Shown here: piece by piece, positions 1 to 10,570 of the stretch
Layout: every line of letters starts with the position of its first letter
How positions within the stretch are numbered: the first letter of the stretch is position 1
Assembly (NCBI GenBank): GCA_905221605.1
Contig: CAJNDS010000507.1
Coordinates: 58,976-122,975 of the forward strand
Reading direction: 5' to 3'
Length of the DNA stretch: 64,000 nucleotides
Origin: Symbiodinium natans
Taxonomy: Eukaryota > Sar > Dinophyceae > Suessiales > Symbiodiniaceae
The notes under the pieces: generated by a model
Databases searched by the model: none
What the model saw: only the letters and a program-made list of their open reading frames with translations
What the model was told of the DNA's origin: nothing
Position numbers and translations under genes: made by a program

Positions 1-838
1 CTCGTTGACGGCACCGTTGAGGGCGTCGTGACCTTGGTGCAGTTTGGGGGTTCAGGGTTTGGTGGCTGAAAGAGCAGTTCAAGAATCAGAATGCATGCCT
101 GATGGTGAGAGGGCAGCGGCACCGTGGACGATTCCAGCCTCGTTGACGGCACCGTTGAGGGCGTCGCGACCCTGGTAAACTTTTGGGCTTTTGGGCTTGG
201 CGTAACCAGAGGCGATTCAAGAATCGGAATGCATGTCTGATGTGAGAGGGCAGTGGCACTGTGGAGGATTCGAGCCTCGTTGATGGCACCGTTGAGGGCG
301 TCGTGACCTTGGTACAGTTTGGGGGTTCAGGGTTTGGTGCTCATGAGTGGCCTAAAGAGCAGTTCAAGAATCAGAATGCATGCCTGATGGTGAGAGGGCA
401 GCGGCACCGTGGACGATTCCAGCCTCGTTGACGGCACCGTTGAGGGCGTCGCGACCCTGGTAAACAAATGGGCTTTTGGGCTTGGCGTAACCAGAGGCGA
501 TTCAAGAATCGGAATGCATGTCTGATGTGAGAGGGCAGTGGCACTGTGGAGGATTCGAGCCTCGTTGACGGCACCGCTGAGGGCGTCGTGACCTTGGTAC
601 AGTTTGGGGGTTCAGGGTTTGGGGCTCATGAGTGGCCTAAAGAGCAGTTCAAGAATCAGAATGCATGCCTGATGGTGAGAGGGCAGCGGCACCGTGGACG
701 ATTCCAGCCTCGTTGACGGCACCGTTGAGGGCGCCACGACCTTGGTACAATTTTGAGTTTTGGCGTTCGGAGCTCATTAGTTGCCTTTGGGCGATTCAAG
801 AATCAGTGCACATGCCTGATGGTCAGAAGGCAGTTTAG
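1..838. repeat. 285-bp higher-order tandem repeat (two alternating ~137/148-bp monomers)
   Basis: Monomers begin with CTCGTTGACGGCACC or a close variant at 1, 139, 276, 424, 561 and 709. Alternate monomers match best, giving a 285-bp dimer period; the first dimer is 275 bp because of a small deletion. Each monomer also contains TTCAAGAATC and a GCATGCCTGATG-like segment. The + strand can be read as peptide with the core SSLVDGTVEG, which recurs in diverged form at 2727, 6090 and 6668. This may therefore be an amplified exon-derived sequence rather than an anonymous satellite. Confidence 0.9.
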
Positions 839-951
839 AGTTGTTCAGTGGTGTTGCATCAGAGGGGAGTACAGTTTCAGCAGCTGACTAGTAGACGAGT
901 TTGCCCCTAACCCTTAAACCCTAAACCCTAAACCCTAAACCCGGGGCGGCC

Positions 952-1080
952 CTTAAGCAAGTAGTAGTTAGACAATTTTCTGAACATGTTCCGTACTTGT
1001 ACTGGCCTTATGTTTATTGCGCCATGGAGCTTGATCAAAGAACAGCCAAAGCAATCAAGGCCCTTAACCCTAAACCCTAA
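952..1080 (+). CDS. Exon-like fragment, unknown protein
   Basis: An open frame runs from 952 to TAA at 1078-1080 and includes YLYWPYVYCAMEL followed by DQRTAKAIKAL. The residue mix is protein-like, and the frame ends only when it enters CCCTAAA repeats. There is no credible start codon, so it would be an internal or terminal exon, or a stranded gene shard. It lies about 120 bp upstream of the LINE-like remnant, and could belong to the same element, but no diagnostic motif is visible. Confidence 0.3.
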   Translation, partial: LKQVVVRQFSEHVPYLYWPYVYCAMELDQRTAKAIKALNPKP

Positions 1081-1169
1081 ACCCAGCGACTATACCTCTT
1101 GGGCAGACGAAACGGGCCTCGCCACGAACCCCTGCAAACCTGTGACGCTAAACCCTGAACCCTGCTAAA

Positions 1170-1194
1170 CCCCCCCCCCCCCCCCCCCCCCCCC
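1170..1194. repeat. Poly-C tract (25 nt)
   Basis: An uninterrupted C run directly follows a CCCTAAA-type repeat. It may be an expansion of the CCC part of that repeat; its exact length is sensitive to sequencing error. Confidence 0.9.
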
Positions 1195-1201
1195 ACCTTC
1201 T

Positions 1202-1907
1202 AGCAAGAGGGCCCGTAAGCCCTCAAGTCCTCCCTGGCGCTCTGCTGCCATAGCACACCGCGGCTTTCTTGACATTGCTGGAAGGCGGGCCAGGCTGTGG
1301 GCGCTGCCTGAGGGGGACATTTATGGTGAGGTCTTCATCAAGTCACACGCGGTGCCGCTCTCCTGGGCACGTAAGAGCTTATCCTTACTGGAAGAGCATG
1401 ATATCCCGGACTATCCCGATGCGGGCTGCAGTTCAGTCAAGTCATATCTCTCCATGGTCCGCTCTCTGCTGTCTTCTGCCGCTGCTGCTGCCCTCTGGTC
1501 GTCTTGCTCGGGTCACGTCGTTCCTTTTCCTTTCTCCTTGCTGTCGTCTGGTCCCTCTCCTTTCTGTTTCTTTGCCGTGGGATGCTCTGCTGGGACATAG
1601 GGCCTTGTGTCGGCTGAGAGCTGGCACACTTGACTTGGCCCATGTAAATGGGAAGAAGTCCCGTGCCAAAGTTCGTTGCTGCCTCTTTTGTAACAAAAAG
1701 ACGTGGGCATCTTACATCCACGTGCTGGGTGAATGCCAAATCAGCTTCAGACCTGAGCTGTGCGATGCTGCCGAGCCTCTCTCCCCAAGGGAGCGGGCTT
1801 TGTGGCTGCTTAACATGCCTCCTCACGAGAGGCTCTTTCCAGCTGCTGCGTGTGTTGCGCTGACCATCGAGCGGGAGAGCAAGCGCTTCTGGGAGCGAGC
1901 TGGCTAA
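1202..1907 (+). pseudogene. Frame-disrupted remnant of a non-LTR retrotransposon 3' end (CCHC motif)
   Basis: Two successive frames look coding. Frame A (1202 to about 1450) reads through RRARLWALPEGDIYGEVF and ARKSLSLLEEHDIPDYPDAG. Frame B (about 1575 to the stop at 1905-1907) reads GHRALCRLRAGTLDL and then CLFCNKKTWASYIHVLGEC. The latter is a C-x2-C-x9-H-x4-C arrangement like the zinc knuckle that ends the reverse-transcriptase protein of many LINEs. The frames are joined by a T/C-rich stretch, so either a frameshift or an intron separates them. No upstream RT core is present here. Family assignment rests on the CCHC spacing and the preceding LRAGTL-like segment. An unrelated zinc-binding protein is the main alternative. 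Confidence 0.5.
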
Positions 1908-1973
1908 AACTCCGAATGGTGTCGGGGCTCCACTTCTTCGGGCTAGCGTGACTTCCACTCACGCCCGCTGAAG

Positions 1974-2189
1974 ATGTCGGGAGCAGGGACCCGTCCCCTT
2001 GTACACAGGACTAGAAGTCCTCGCCCTCCGCTCTCCGCTGCTCTGGCTGAGGGTTGGCATGGGCTCTGTGCCCGGGTCCACACTTCCAGTCTGTGCTGCG
2101 TGTGCTGTGGGATGGACACTGTGAGGTTTCCCTGCCTCGATTGCCCGGCCCGCTTCGTGCTGACCGGCCTGCATCCATCCATCCATCCT
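1974..2189 (+). CDS. Short open frame with paired CxxC motifs
   Basis: The frame contains CVCCGMDTVRFPCLDC, a CxxC-x8-CxxC pattern that could bind zinc, and runs into the telomere-like array that starts at 2188. The start is uncertain, no family is recognised, and chance is a real possibility. Confidence 0.2.
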
Positions 2190-2443
2190 AAACCCTAAAC
2201 CCTAAGCCCTAAACCCTAAACCCTAAACCCTAAACCCTAAACCCTAAACCCTAAACCCTAAACCCTAAACCCTAAACCCTAAACCCCAAACCCAAACCAT
2301 AGACCCTAAACCCTAAACCCTAAAACCCTAAACCCTAAACCCTAAACCCTAAACCCTAAACCCTAAACCCTAAACCCTAAACCCTAAACCCTAAACCCTA
2401 AACCCTAAACCCTAAACCCTAAACCCTAAACCCTAAACCCTAA
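2188..2443 (-). repeat. CCCTAAA telomere-type array
   Basis: About 250 bp of near-perfect 7-mers with a few CCCAAAC, CATAGAC and CCCTAAAA interruptions. It begins abruptly after (CATC)n at 2174-2188, which may mark a repair or insertion junction. Confidence 0.97.
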
Positions 2444-2455
2444 GCCGTCAGTTAG

Positions 2456-2536
2456 GCCATCCCCGTCGAAGCTGCCGCGACGTTGACGGCCGGCAGCCCA
2501 GAATGCTGTGAATTCCAGACAAGCTTACAGCTGCCG
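2456..2536 (+). CDS. Exon-like fragment, unknown protein
   Basis: A 27-codon open stretch reads AIPVEAAATLTAG then SPECCEFQTSLQLP, bounded by a CCCTAAA array on the left and TTTAGGG units on the right. An in-frame stop lies just upstream, so a start inside or a splice junction is required. No family recognised. Confidence 0.25.
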
Positions 2537-2726
2537 TTTAGGGTTTAGGGTTTAGGGTGTAGGGTTTAGGGTTCAGGGTTCAGGGTTTAGGTGTTTATGC
2601 AACAGGTTTGTTTTTTTTTTGGTTTTGGGATTTTCCTCCTTCATGCTGGAAGGCTTAGTTAAACCCTAGACCCCAAACCCTAAACCCGAAACCCTAAACC
2701 CTAAACCCTACCCTCCCAGTGATTCG

Positions 2727-2819
2727 GAAAGGCTGATGGCACCGCGGGCGGTTCCAGCATCGTTGAAGGCGCCACCTTCGGCGCCGCGACCTTGGCAATT
2801 CTTGGAGCTTTTCGGGCTT
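2727..2819. repeat. Diverged single copy of the 1-838 repeat
   Basis: It shares GGCTGATGGCACCG, GTTCCAGCATCGTTGAAGGC and a CGACCTTGG ending with the 285-bp repeat, and reads SSIVEGATFG in the equivalent frame. It is isolated between telomere-like tracts. Confidence 0.7.
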
Positions 2820-3180
2820 AGGGTTTCGGAAACCCTCGACCCTAGACCTTAGATGTTAGAATCGCAGCGTTTTGGAATCGCCGCGTTTGGGGAAAGCCCG
2901 AATCGCGCGATTTGAATGGGTATGTATAAGGGTTGAGAAAAAGGCTTCAAGGGGAACTTGAAGGGGGAAGCTAAATGATTTTTCTGGGGTTCGTTAAAGA
3001 TCTTTCGAGCAGCTCCGTTGCTTAAACCTCTCGTAATTTCCCTACCCTCGACTCCGGTTCAAGGTTGAGGGTTCAGGGTTTAGGGTTTAGAGATTAGGAT
3101 TGAGGGTTGAAGGTTGAGGGCCCCCCTTCAGAAGGACCAGGTTCTAAACACTTATCCTAAGTCTTAAACCCATAAACCTT
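2820..3180. other. Non-coding spacer with AATCGC-type motifs and degenerate telomere units
   Basis: It contains AATCGCAGCG, AATCGCCGCG and the palindrome AATCGCGCGATT (about 2910-2922), then degenerate GGTTTAGGG units. The palindrome recurs at 5449. No gene seen. Confidence 0.7.
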
Positions 3181-5085
3181 GAAGGGAAAACATCAGAAAT
3201 GATTTTTGCCAGGGCCTGCAAAAATCATTTCGTGCTCACCCCCCCCCCACCCCCACGTCAGAAGTACCAGATTCGGTACAAACCAAAAAAACACACAGTG
3301 CTCTCGGAAGTAAGTCGTTGAACATGGTACTTTTCTGGATAAAATCCTCAACCTGACTGTTCATACATTGAAAAGCCTAGCTTAGAGCCTAGAGCCTAGA
3401 TTCTCAAGGCTAAACTCTCAATCCTAGCCCCTAAACCCAAAACCGTGCAAAAAAACACTACATGGTCGTGAAACTCAAAAGAAACCAAATCCTGCATCTC
3501 AACGGGCTCAGCTTCGGCAGGCCTGAAGACTGTCACACGTCGCGGAAGACAGAAACCTGGAATCTGAATTGTGCTTGGATCGCTTCAAATCGCCAACAAA
3601 TCGCTGCAAATCGTAGGGCAACTTGGAAGTCAAAGGACCATGCCCACAAGTTTGCTAAGAAACCCTGATCTTAAGGCCTGTTAGCCCTAAACCCAAAAAC
3701 CTTGAAGGAAAAACATCAGAAATAATTTTTGCCAGGGCCTGCAAAAATCATTTCGTGCTCAACTCCCCCCCACCCCACCCCCACATCAGAAGTACCAGAT
3801 TCGGTACAAACCAAAAAAACACACAGTGCTCTCGGAAGTAAGTCGTTGAACATGGTACTTTTCTGGATAAAATCCTCAACCTGACTGTTCATACATTGAA
3901 AAGCCTAGCTTAGAGCCTAGAGCCTAGATTCTCAAGGCTAAACTCTCAATCCTAGCCCCTAAACCCAAAACAGTGTAAAAAAACACCCAGCTCGAGCATA
4001 AATGATACTGCGACAACGAAGACACAAGTGCCTTGGATGGAGCCCTGTAAAACCTAAAGCCGACACTCCTACATGGTCGTGAAACTCAAAAGAAACCAAA
4101 TCCTCGGCAGGCCTGAAGACTGTCACACGTCGCGGAAGACAGAAACCTGGAATCTGAATTGTGCTTGGATCGCTTCAAATCGCCAACAAATCGCTGCAAA
4201 TCGTAGGGCAACTTGGAAGTCAAAGGACCATGCCCACAAGTTTGCTAAGAAACCCTGATCTTAAGGCCTGTTAGCCCTAAACCCAAAAACCTTGAAGGAA
4301 AAACATCAGAAATGATTTTTGCCAGGGCCTGCAAAAATCATTTCGTGCTCAACCCCCCCCCCCACCCCCACATCAGAAGTACCAGATTCGGTACAAACCA
4401 AAAAAACACACTCTCGGAAGTATGTCGTTGAACATGGTACTTTTCTGGATAAAATCCTCAACCTGATTGTTTCATACATTGAAAAGCCTAGCTTAGAGCC
4501 TAGAGCCTAGATTCTCAAGGCTAAACTCTCAATCCTAGCCCCTAAACCCAAAACCGTGCAAAAAAACACCCAGCTCGAGCATAAATGATACTGCCACAAC
4601 GAAGACACAAGTGCCATGGATGGAGCCCTGTAAAAACTAAAGCCGACACTCCTACATGGTCGTGAAACTCAAAAGAAACCAAATCCTCGGCAGGCCTGAA
4701 GACTGTCACACGTCGCGGAAGACAGAAACCTGGAATCTGAATTGTGCTTGGATCGCTTCAAATCGCCAACAAATCGCTGCAAATCGTAGGGCAACTTGGA
4801 AGTCAAAGGACCATGCCCACAAGTTTGCTAAGAAACCCTGATCTTAAGGCCTGTTAGCCCTAAACCCAAAAACCTTGAAGGAAAAACATCAGAAATGATT
4901 TTTGCCAGGGCCTGCAAAAATCATTTCGTGCTCAACCCCCCCCCCCCACCCCACCCCCACATCAGAAGTACCAGATTCGGTACAAACCAAAAAAACACAC
5001 AGTGCTCTCGGAAGTAAGTCGTTGAACATGGTACTTTTCTGGATAAAATCCTCAACCTGATTGTTTCATACATTGAAAAGTCTAG
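3181..5085. repeat. Tandem array, ~583-590 bp unit (three units plus a partial)
   Basis: Units begin (GAAGGRAAAA) at 3181, 3704, 4294 and 4877. Unit 1 lacks about 85 bp that is present in units 2 and 3 and carries a 21-bp insertion before GGCAGGCCTGAAG. Each full unit contains a hairpin, a C-rich stretch, a run of overlapping CCTAGA-like words and a short open frame (starts at 3462, 4073 and 4656) containing RKTETWNLNCAWIASNRQQI. Units are almost identical, so the array is young. Because the frame is simply carried along in the copies, its conservation is not evidence of coding. Confidence 0.95.
3197..4926. repeat. Perfect 13-bp hairpin repeated in each unit of the array
   Basis: AAATGATTTTTGC pairs with GCAAAAATCATTT across an 8-nt loop (CAGGGCCT) at 3197-3230, 4310-4343 and 4893-4926. 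The copy at 3720-3753 has one mismatch (AAATAATTTTTGC). A poly-C-rich stretch follows within about 15 nt every time. Confidence 0.9.
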
Positions 5086-5550
5086 TTTGGGTTGGGCGAG
5101 AGGGTGTTTAGCTTAAGCCCTAAACTCTAAACTCTTACTCAAATATACATGAAAGAAAATCTGTACTTCGCTACGTGCGAGTTTCGAGACCAATGAGGGC
5201 CTTCAAACGGCTCCGTAAGCTGAATTTCCAAACAACTGAAGGCTTTCCAGCACCTCTCTGAATCTAAGTTTCCGGTTATTCAAGGCTTCCTAAAAGCGCC
5301 CCTGAACTTGAATTTCTGAAATAGTGACAAAGTCCTTGGGCCCAAGCTGGCTAATTGATTTTACCCAAACACGCAAAAATCATTGAACCCACTTCTCACG
5401 AGTGCTGCTTGAAAGCAGCACAAGCTGCGATTTGGCATTGGAAACCCGAATCGCGCGATTTGCGTTTCCAACGGTTGAATACGACCGAATAAGAAGCGAT
5501 TCGGGCCTGCGTGTTTAAATCGCAGCGATTTGATTCCGCGATTTCATCTT
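5086..5550. other. Unique spacer with two strong inverted repeats
   Basis: 5403-5420 is TGCTGCTT-GA-AAGCAGCA (8-bp stem). 5438-5471 has TTGGAAAC/GTTTCCAA arms around the palindrome AATCGCGCGATT. A looser AATCGCAGCGATTTG segment follows. No credible reading frame. Confidence 0.75.
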
Positions 5551-5555
5551 CTAAG

Positions 5556-5846
5556 CCCTAGACCCTAGACCCTAGACCCTAGACCCTAGACACTAAACCC
5601 TAGACCCTAGACCTAGACCCTAGACCCTAGACCCTAAACCCTAAACCCTGAACCTGGACCCTAGACCCTGGACCCTAAACCCTAAGCCCTAAACCCTCCC
5701 TAGACCGTAGACCGTAGACCCTAGACCCTAAACCCTAGACCCTAGACCCTAGACCCTGGACCCTAAACCCTAAACCCTAAACCCTAAACCCTAAACCCTA
5801 AACCCCAGACCCTAGACCCTAAACCCTACACCCCAAACCCTAAACT
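5556..5846 (-). repeat. Telomere-variant array, mainly CCCTAGA
   Basis: Most units read CCCTAGA (TCTAGGG on the other strand), in blocks, with some CCCTAAA and CCCTGGA. The variant is clustered locally rather than scattered. Confidence 0.93.
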
Positions 5847-6089
5847 CTCTCCTCAACAGCCCGGCTCTTAAACCCTGTCGCACGCTTCCACCAACAACGC
5901 AGAGACATGTAGTTTCTCCGACCAAGGTGGGGTCGTAGTTTGGCTGACGGCGTCTAGGGTTTCGGGCTGTAGGGCGAGTCTTCGGGGGTTTAGCGTAGAG
6001 GGGTCAGGGTCCCTCAACCCTAAACCCTAGCCCTAAACCCTAAACCTTAGCCCTAAACCCTAACCCCTGAACCATGGCGTACATGGCAG

Positions 6090-6161
6090 GCTAGCGCCGT
6101 GGACGCGAGCTCCATCGGCGACGCCCTGGGCTTGGTGACGGACACTGGGAGCTCTGCGGCC
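6090..6161 (+). CDS. Exon-like fragment related to the 1-838 repeat peptide
   Basis: A 24-codon stretch reads ASAVDASSIGDALGLVT and follows GGCAG, a possible splice acceptor. It aligns by eye with GTVDDSSLVDGTVEG of the 285-bp repeat. The function is unknown. Confidence 0.3.
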
Positions 6162-6667
6162 TTAAAAGGGCCCTAGCTACATGGGTTGGTGGTCTCTTTA
6201 AGTAGGGTTTCGGGTTTAGGGTTTAGTGTTTAGGGTTTAGGGTTCAGGGTTTAGGGTTTAGGGTCTGGGGTTTGGGGTTTAGGGTTTAGGTTTTTCTAGG
6301 GCATATATTCAGGGTCCTTATTTGGGGTATCTAGGGGCTATATGAAAGTGTAATCGCCTTAACTAGGGGAGGGTAGTATAGACGGGGGTAGTAGGGGAAC
6401 CCCTGATACGAGTTTAGGGTTTAGGGGCTAAGGGTTAAGCGGTTTAGGGTTTGGGGTTAGGGTTTAGGGGTGTGTTGGGAGGTTAGGGTCAGGGTTTAGG
6501 GCTTAGAGTTTAGGATTTAGGGCTAGGGTTTAGGGTTCGGGTATGTTCGGGTCAGGGCTTAATCTGGGGCAAGCCCTAAACCCTAAACCCTAAAGCCTAA
6601 ACCCTAAACCCTAAACCCTAAACCCCAAACCCTAAATCCCTTGAATGGCTCACCGGCATAACAGGGC
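6162..6667 (+). repeat. Degenerate TTTAGGG mosaic
   Basis: TTTAGGG units mixed with TTTGGGG, TTCAGGG and TTAGGGG; 6300-6415 holds an AT-richer spacer with CTATATG and repeated AGGGG. A CCCTAAA run closes the region (6570-6640). No gene seen. Confidence 0.85.
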
Positions 6668-6727
6668 GCCATCACGGACGCCAGCACCGTTGAGGAAGCC
6701 GCGGCCTCTACCATAGGAGCAGTCGGG
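6668..6727 (+). CDS. Exon-like fragment related to the 1-838 repeat peptide
   Basis: It reads AITDASTVEEAAASTIGAVG between telomere-like tracts. The DASTVEEAAASTIG core has the spacing of the SSLVDGTVEG family. Very short, so chance cannot be excluded. Confidence 0.25.
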
Positions 6728-7330
6728 TTTAGGGTTTGGGGTTTAGGGCTTAGGGCTTAGGGTTTAGGGTTTAGGGTTTGGGGTTTAGGGTGTAGGGTTT
6801 AGGGTTTAGGGTCTAGGGTCTAGGGTTTAGGGTCTAGGGTTTAGGGTTTAGGGTTTCGGGTTTAGGGTTTAGGGTCTAGGGTTTCGGGTTTCGAAGTTAG
6901 GATTTAGGATTTAGGGGTTAGGGTTTAGGAGTTTACCATGCCACGTTTGGGCAGTTCTTGACATTGCGGTCCCGTTCGCATACCTTAATCCCCAAAACCC
7001 TATGTAAATCGATAACTCCGTGGTCATCATCGAGGGAGCCTGTACAGCTGCTTAGGGTGCTGCGCCCGAGGCTCCGCCGGTGGATGCCACGACCGAGTGA
7101 GGCCTGCATCTGTCAGGAGACTTGAAGCAGGGCTTGAGGGTTTCTAGGAGTTGAGGGTTTAGGGTTTAGGGTTTGGGGTTTAGGGTTTAGGGTTTAGGGT
7201 TTGGGGTTTGGGGTTTAGGGGTTTGGGCTGATAAACCCTAAGCCTTAAACCGAATCCCTGTACAGCTTAGGGGTTTAGAGTTGAGGGCTTTAACGTCAGC
7301 GTTGAAACCAGACATCCTGAACCCTAAGCC
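6728..7330 (+). repeat. TTTAGGG mosaic with a short GC-rich island
   Basis: 6728-6930 and 7140-7225 are TTTAGGG, TCTAGGG and TTTGGGG tracts. The island 6945-7135 can be read NSVVIIEGACTAA on +, possibly another diverged shard, but it contains stops. Confidence 0.85.
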
Positions 7331-7780
7331 CTAGAGGGTGTGGGGTGTATAATCCCGACTTTCCAAGCCCTGAGTCCTCAACCTTCCTCCCTCCTACCCA
7401 CACGCTGAACCCCAAACCCCAAAATGGGAGGCCCTCAACACTTCTTGGTTGGGGCCTGACATACTTGGTAGCCCAGTCGTACCCTTCTCCTTTTTTTGGG
7501 GGTCAAGGTTCCCTTTGTAAAGCAATCAGCCCAAACAAGGGGGCCCTTATTCTCTCCACCCCTAGACCCTTCAATCCTTGTATTGTTCTATCCCAGCACC
7601 TTCACCTCAAACTCAGCCAACCTGGATCGTTTCCCGGCACGTCAGATGCTTCATCCAAGACCTCTGGTGGGGAGGCAGTGGCTCAGAATGATCGGAGGGC
7701 CTCGAGTTTAGGGTTTGGGGGGGTCGGGGTTTAGGAGTCTAGGGATTGTGGGTTCGTGCATAAAGTTGCGAGTTCAAAAC
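7331..7780. other. Spacer; open frame present but not convincing
   Basis: A 129-codon frame (7345-7734) is Pro/Ser-rich, begins inside repeat-like DNA and ends in TTTAGGG-derived codons. No domain or splice logic supports it. Confidence 0.5.
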
Positions 7781-8220
7781 CTAAACCCTAAACCCTAAAC
7801 CCGAAACCCTAAACCCTAAACCCTAAACCCTAAACCCTAAACCCTAAACCCTAAACGACCCTTTGAGGCATACGAGTTTCGGGATTTGTTGGCTGTAGAG
7901 TGATTGGACTCGCGGAGAGCCCTTTGCGTTCAAAACCCTACACGTGTTTAGGGCTTAACCCTAAACCCTAAACCCTAAACCCTAAACCCTAAACCCTAAA
8001 CCCTAAACCCTAAACCCTAAACCCGAAACCCTAAACCCTAAACCCTAAGCCCTAATCCCTGAGCCTGCATGACCTCATGCCAGGAGCTTTTGTTGGTGTG
8101 TAGGGTTGAGGGCCTTGGGGAGCTCGACCCCTGAACTTTAACCTCTAAACCCTAAACCCTAAACCCTAAACCCTAAACCCTAAACCCTAAACCCTAAACC
8201 CTAAACCCTAAATCCTAAAA
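7781..8220 (-). repeat. Three CCCTAAA arrays separated by short spacers
   Basis: Arrays at about 7781-7853, 7963-8056 and 8143-8215, separated by unrelated spacers of 85-110 bp without visible coding. Confidence 0.95.
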
Positions 8221-8429
8221 TTTACATTTTAAGTTCTAAACCTGAAGCCCTAACTAAGCCCTAAACCCTATAGTTCCATTCCCTCAATCCAGGTGCCCGC
8301 ACGCTCCGGACTTTGCAAAAGCAGGTGGGTTTGAGGTTGTTTGGCTTTTGGGTGTCGCGGGTTTGAGGGCTTGAGGGTTTGTGTGTTTGAGGGTTTTGAG
8401 GGAGTTTTGAGGGTTTAGGGTTTAGGGTT

Positions 8430-9240
8430 TAGGGCGTGCCAAATGGAAGCGCGCTTTGGGAGCGCGCGGTAGTCTGCAGACCTACCCACCCCAAGACCGC
8501 CCACTTACAACTCTCAAGGAGTTAAGGCCGTTTATTTTTTTTACAAAGCATCACATGAGTCAGCACTCACGCCCTTTTGGGGACCTCCACAAGGTGCGTG
8601 GACCAGGCGCAAAGCTGCAGCAGACGGAAACGAGGCAGGGTCAGCGAAGACAGCTTGGGTTGGCCAGGAACAGACAAAGGCAGCGAGGCTTGGTTGGCGC
8701 GAAGGGGCTAAAGCCAGGGAGGCAACACAAAGTGAACAGCTTGGGTTGGGCAGAGCACCACGGAAACAGGGCTGGTGTGGACCAGGCACAAACTGGTGTG
8801 CGGACAGCTTGGCTTGGCGCGAAGGGGGTAAGGTGGGGTGCCGGGCCAGGTCACTTCCACCACCGGATTTTCGACCTTCCCGGGCAAGGCTCTTCGGGCT
8901 AAGACAAGGGCCCCGATCGCCAGGCAAGGGCTTCCAGGGTCAAGGGCCTGAAGGGCCCGGGTTCAGGGCTAGAGGAAGGCCCCCGCGCCAAAGGGCCCCC
9001 GGGCCAAGAGGGCCGTACCATCAGTGAAAAATGTTTTTAAATACTGGAATTGATGGTTTTGCGCACCCCTCCATTTTAATTCACCAGAAGCGCCAGGAAA
9101 GCCCAGGAAGTCCAGGAGCAGGCACAAAGGGTTTCCCTGACCTTCAAATAAATAAGGGCCTCTACGGGCCCTGACACGCCGAAGGCCCGACAAGGGCCGA
9201 GGCTACCCCCAACCTCAGCTGAAACCCTAACAGCGCAACT
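8430..9240. other. GC-rich unique island with degenerate internal repeats
   Basis: 8640-8840 contains several copies of ACAGCTTGG-TTGG followed by GCGAAGGGG or CAGAGCACC, a diverged tandem repeat of 50-60 bp. A 148-codon frame (8456-8902) spans it and is Gln/Arg/Gly-rich because of the repeat. The second half (8900-9020) is rich in GGGCC and AAGGGCC. No recognisable domain. Confidence 0.5.
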
Positions 9241-9484
9241 TTAAAAAAATCAAAGCAAGCATCAGAGCACAAGAAAATAAATTCCATAAACCCTAAACCC
9301 TAATAGAGTATACTTTGGGTGGCCGGGGTGGGTTGACGGGCAACGCGAGCGCGCGGCCCGGGGCGTTTCACACCCGAGCGCGCGCCCTCCCCTGACACAC
9401 CCTAAACCCCAAACCCTAAACCCTAAACCCTAAACTCCAAACCCTAAACCCTGAACCCTGAACCCTGAACCCCGAACCCGCAAC

Positions 9485-9745
9485 TCAAGGGACCAAAAGG
9501 AGTGGCCCTTCTAAGGGACCTTAGGGGTTCTGTAGGGCTGATTTGGGGGCTACTTAGGTATATAAGGACTATATGAGGTATATAGAAGCTTTATATATAA
9601 GGACTATATAAGGTATTTCTCAGGTATATATAAGGTGTATATATAAGGATTATATAAGGACTATATAAGGTATATATAAGGTGTATATATAGCGGAATAA
9701 GATGAGGGGTCACTTCTAGGGGCGCCTCCTGATACCCCTGACTCA
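9485..9745 (+). repeat. Dispersed TA-rich element (copy 1)
   Basis: It runs from a CAAGGGACC-type start through GGGGGCTACTTAGGTATATA, repeated TATATAAGGACTATA words and GCGGAATAAGATGAGGGG. A shorter copy lies in opposite orientation at 59985-60135. Internal direct repeats of TATATAAGG suggest local expansion. Confidence 0.7.
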
Positions 9746-9754
9746 ACCCGAAAC

Positions 9755-9927
9755 TGAGCCCGAAACCCTAAACCCTAAACCCTAAACCCTAAACCCTAAA
9801 CCCTAAACCCTAAACCCTAAACCCTAAACCCTAAACCCTAAACCCTAAACCCTAAACCCTAAACCCTAAACCCTAAACCCTAAGCCCTAAGCCCTAAACC
9901 TTAAACCCTAAACCCTAAACCCTAAAC
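9755..9927 (-). repeat. CCCTAAA array
   Basis: Near-perfect units ending in CCCTAAG variants, abutting the TA-rich element. Confidence 0.96.
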
Positions 9928-10220
9928 GCCACATTGCCAGGAAGGAGACGAAGTGCGAAGATGAGGGCGGAAGGAAGGCTTCTTTTACACCGTAAACCAT
10001 CCCCAGCATCTAGGGCAGGGTTTCAGGGTTTAGGGTTTAGGGTTTAAGGTTTAGGACTTCAATCCTGTACACCCTAAACCCGAAGCCACCTTTCGTTCGC
10101 GAGGAACATGCGAAACACAGTCGAGTTTGGAGCGTGACCTGGTTCACATGCTTGCATGGCGTACAAGTTGGCATCCAACAGCTCCCTAAGGCGGAGCGTG
10201 CTTGACGATTTAGGGTTTAC

Positions 10221-10412
10221 ATGGCATTCTGCCAAACATGCGGGAACATGAATACCCGGTATGCCAGGCATGTGAACATCCTTTCCTTATCCGAGAGACC
10301 AAAGGCGAAAATGCTGTTCAAGTATGAGGCCTCTCTTGTAGGGCATATTAGGTTCCGGCGATCGAAGCAGCCGTATCCCGCCCATGCGCATCCACAGAGA
10401 CCATTCTACTAA
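10221..10412 (+). CDS. Hypothetical short open frame
   Basis: 63 codons beginning MAFCQTCGNMNTRYARHVN and ending HPQRPFY before TAA, within a repeat-free island (10070-10570). The start ATG lies just after a TTTAGGG-like unit, and a CxxC pair is near the N-terminus. No family recognised. The opposite strand is also open over 10074-10271, so the coding strand is uncertain. Confidence 0.25.
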   Translation: MAFCQTCGNMNTRYARHVNILSLSERPKAKMLFKYEASLVGHIRFRRSKQPYPAHAHPQRPFY

Positions 10413-10570
10413 CGCTGGTTTCTCGCCTTTGAAGACTCACTTAGTTTTCATAGTCCGCGCAGTTGCTTGAAAATGCACTGCTTGTGGCGGCCTCCACGGC
10501 GGAAGCCGACGAACTGAGGAAGATTTCTTAGCCTGTTCTGCGCACGTTCCGGAAAAACTCTCGGTTGCCT

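Noticed and set aside
2188-2443. A genuine chromosome end
   Set aside because: Arrays are interrupted, flip orientation many times and are flanked by unique DNA on both sides; no tract reaches the window edge as a pure terminal array.
3462-4841. Three copies of a 61-68 residue protein
   Set aside because: The frames sit in nearly identical tandem units, so conservation reflects duplication; the peptide has low-complexity origins (AAATCGC words) and no domain.
8456-8902. 148-codon frame as a real gene
   Set aside because: Its sequence follows degenerate internal DNA repeats, the opposite strand is equally open, and no motif or splice context supports it.
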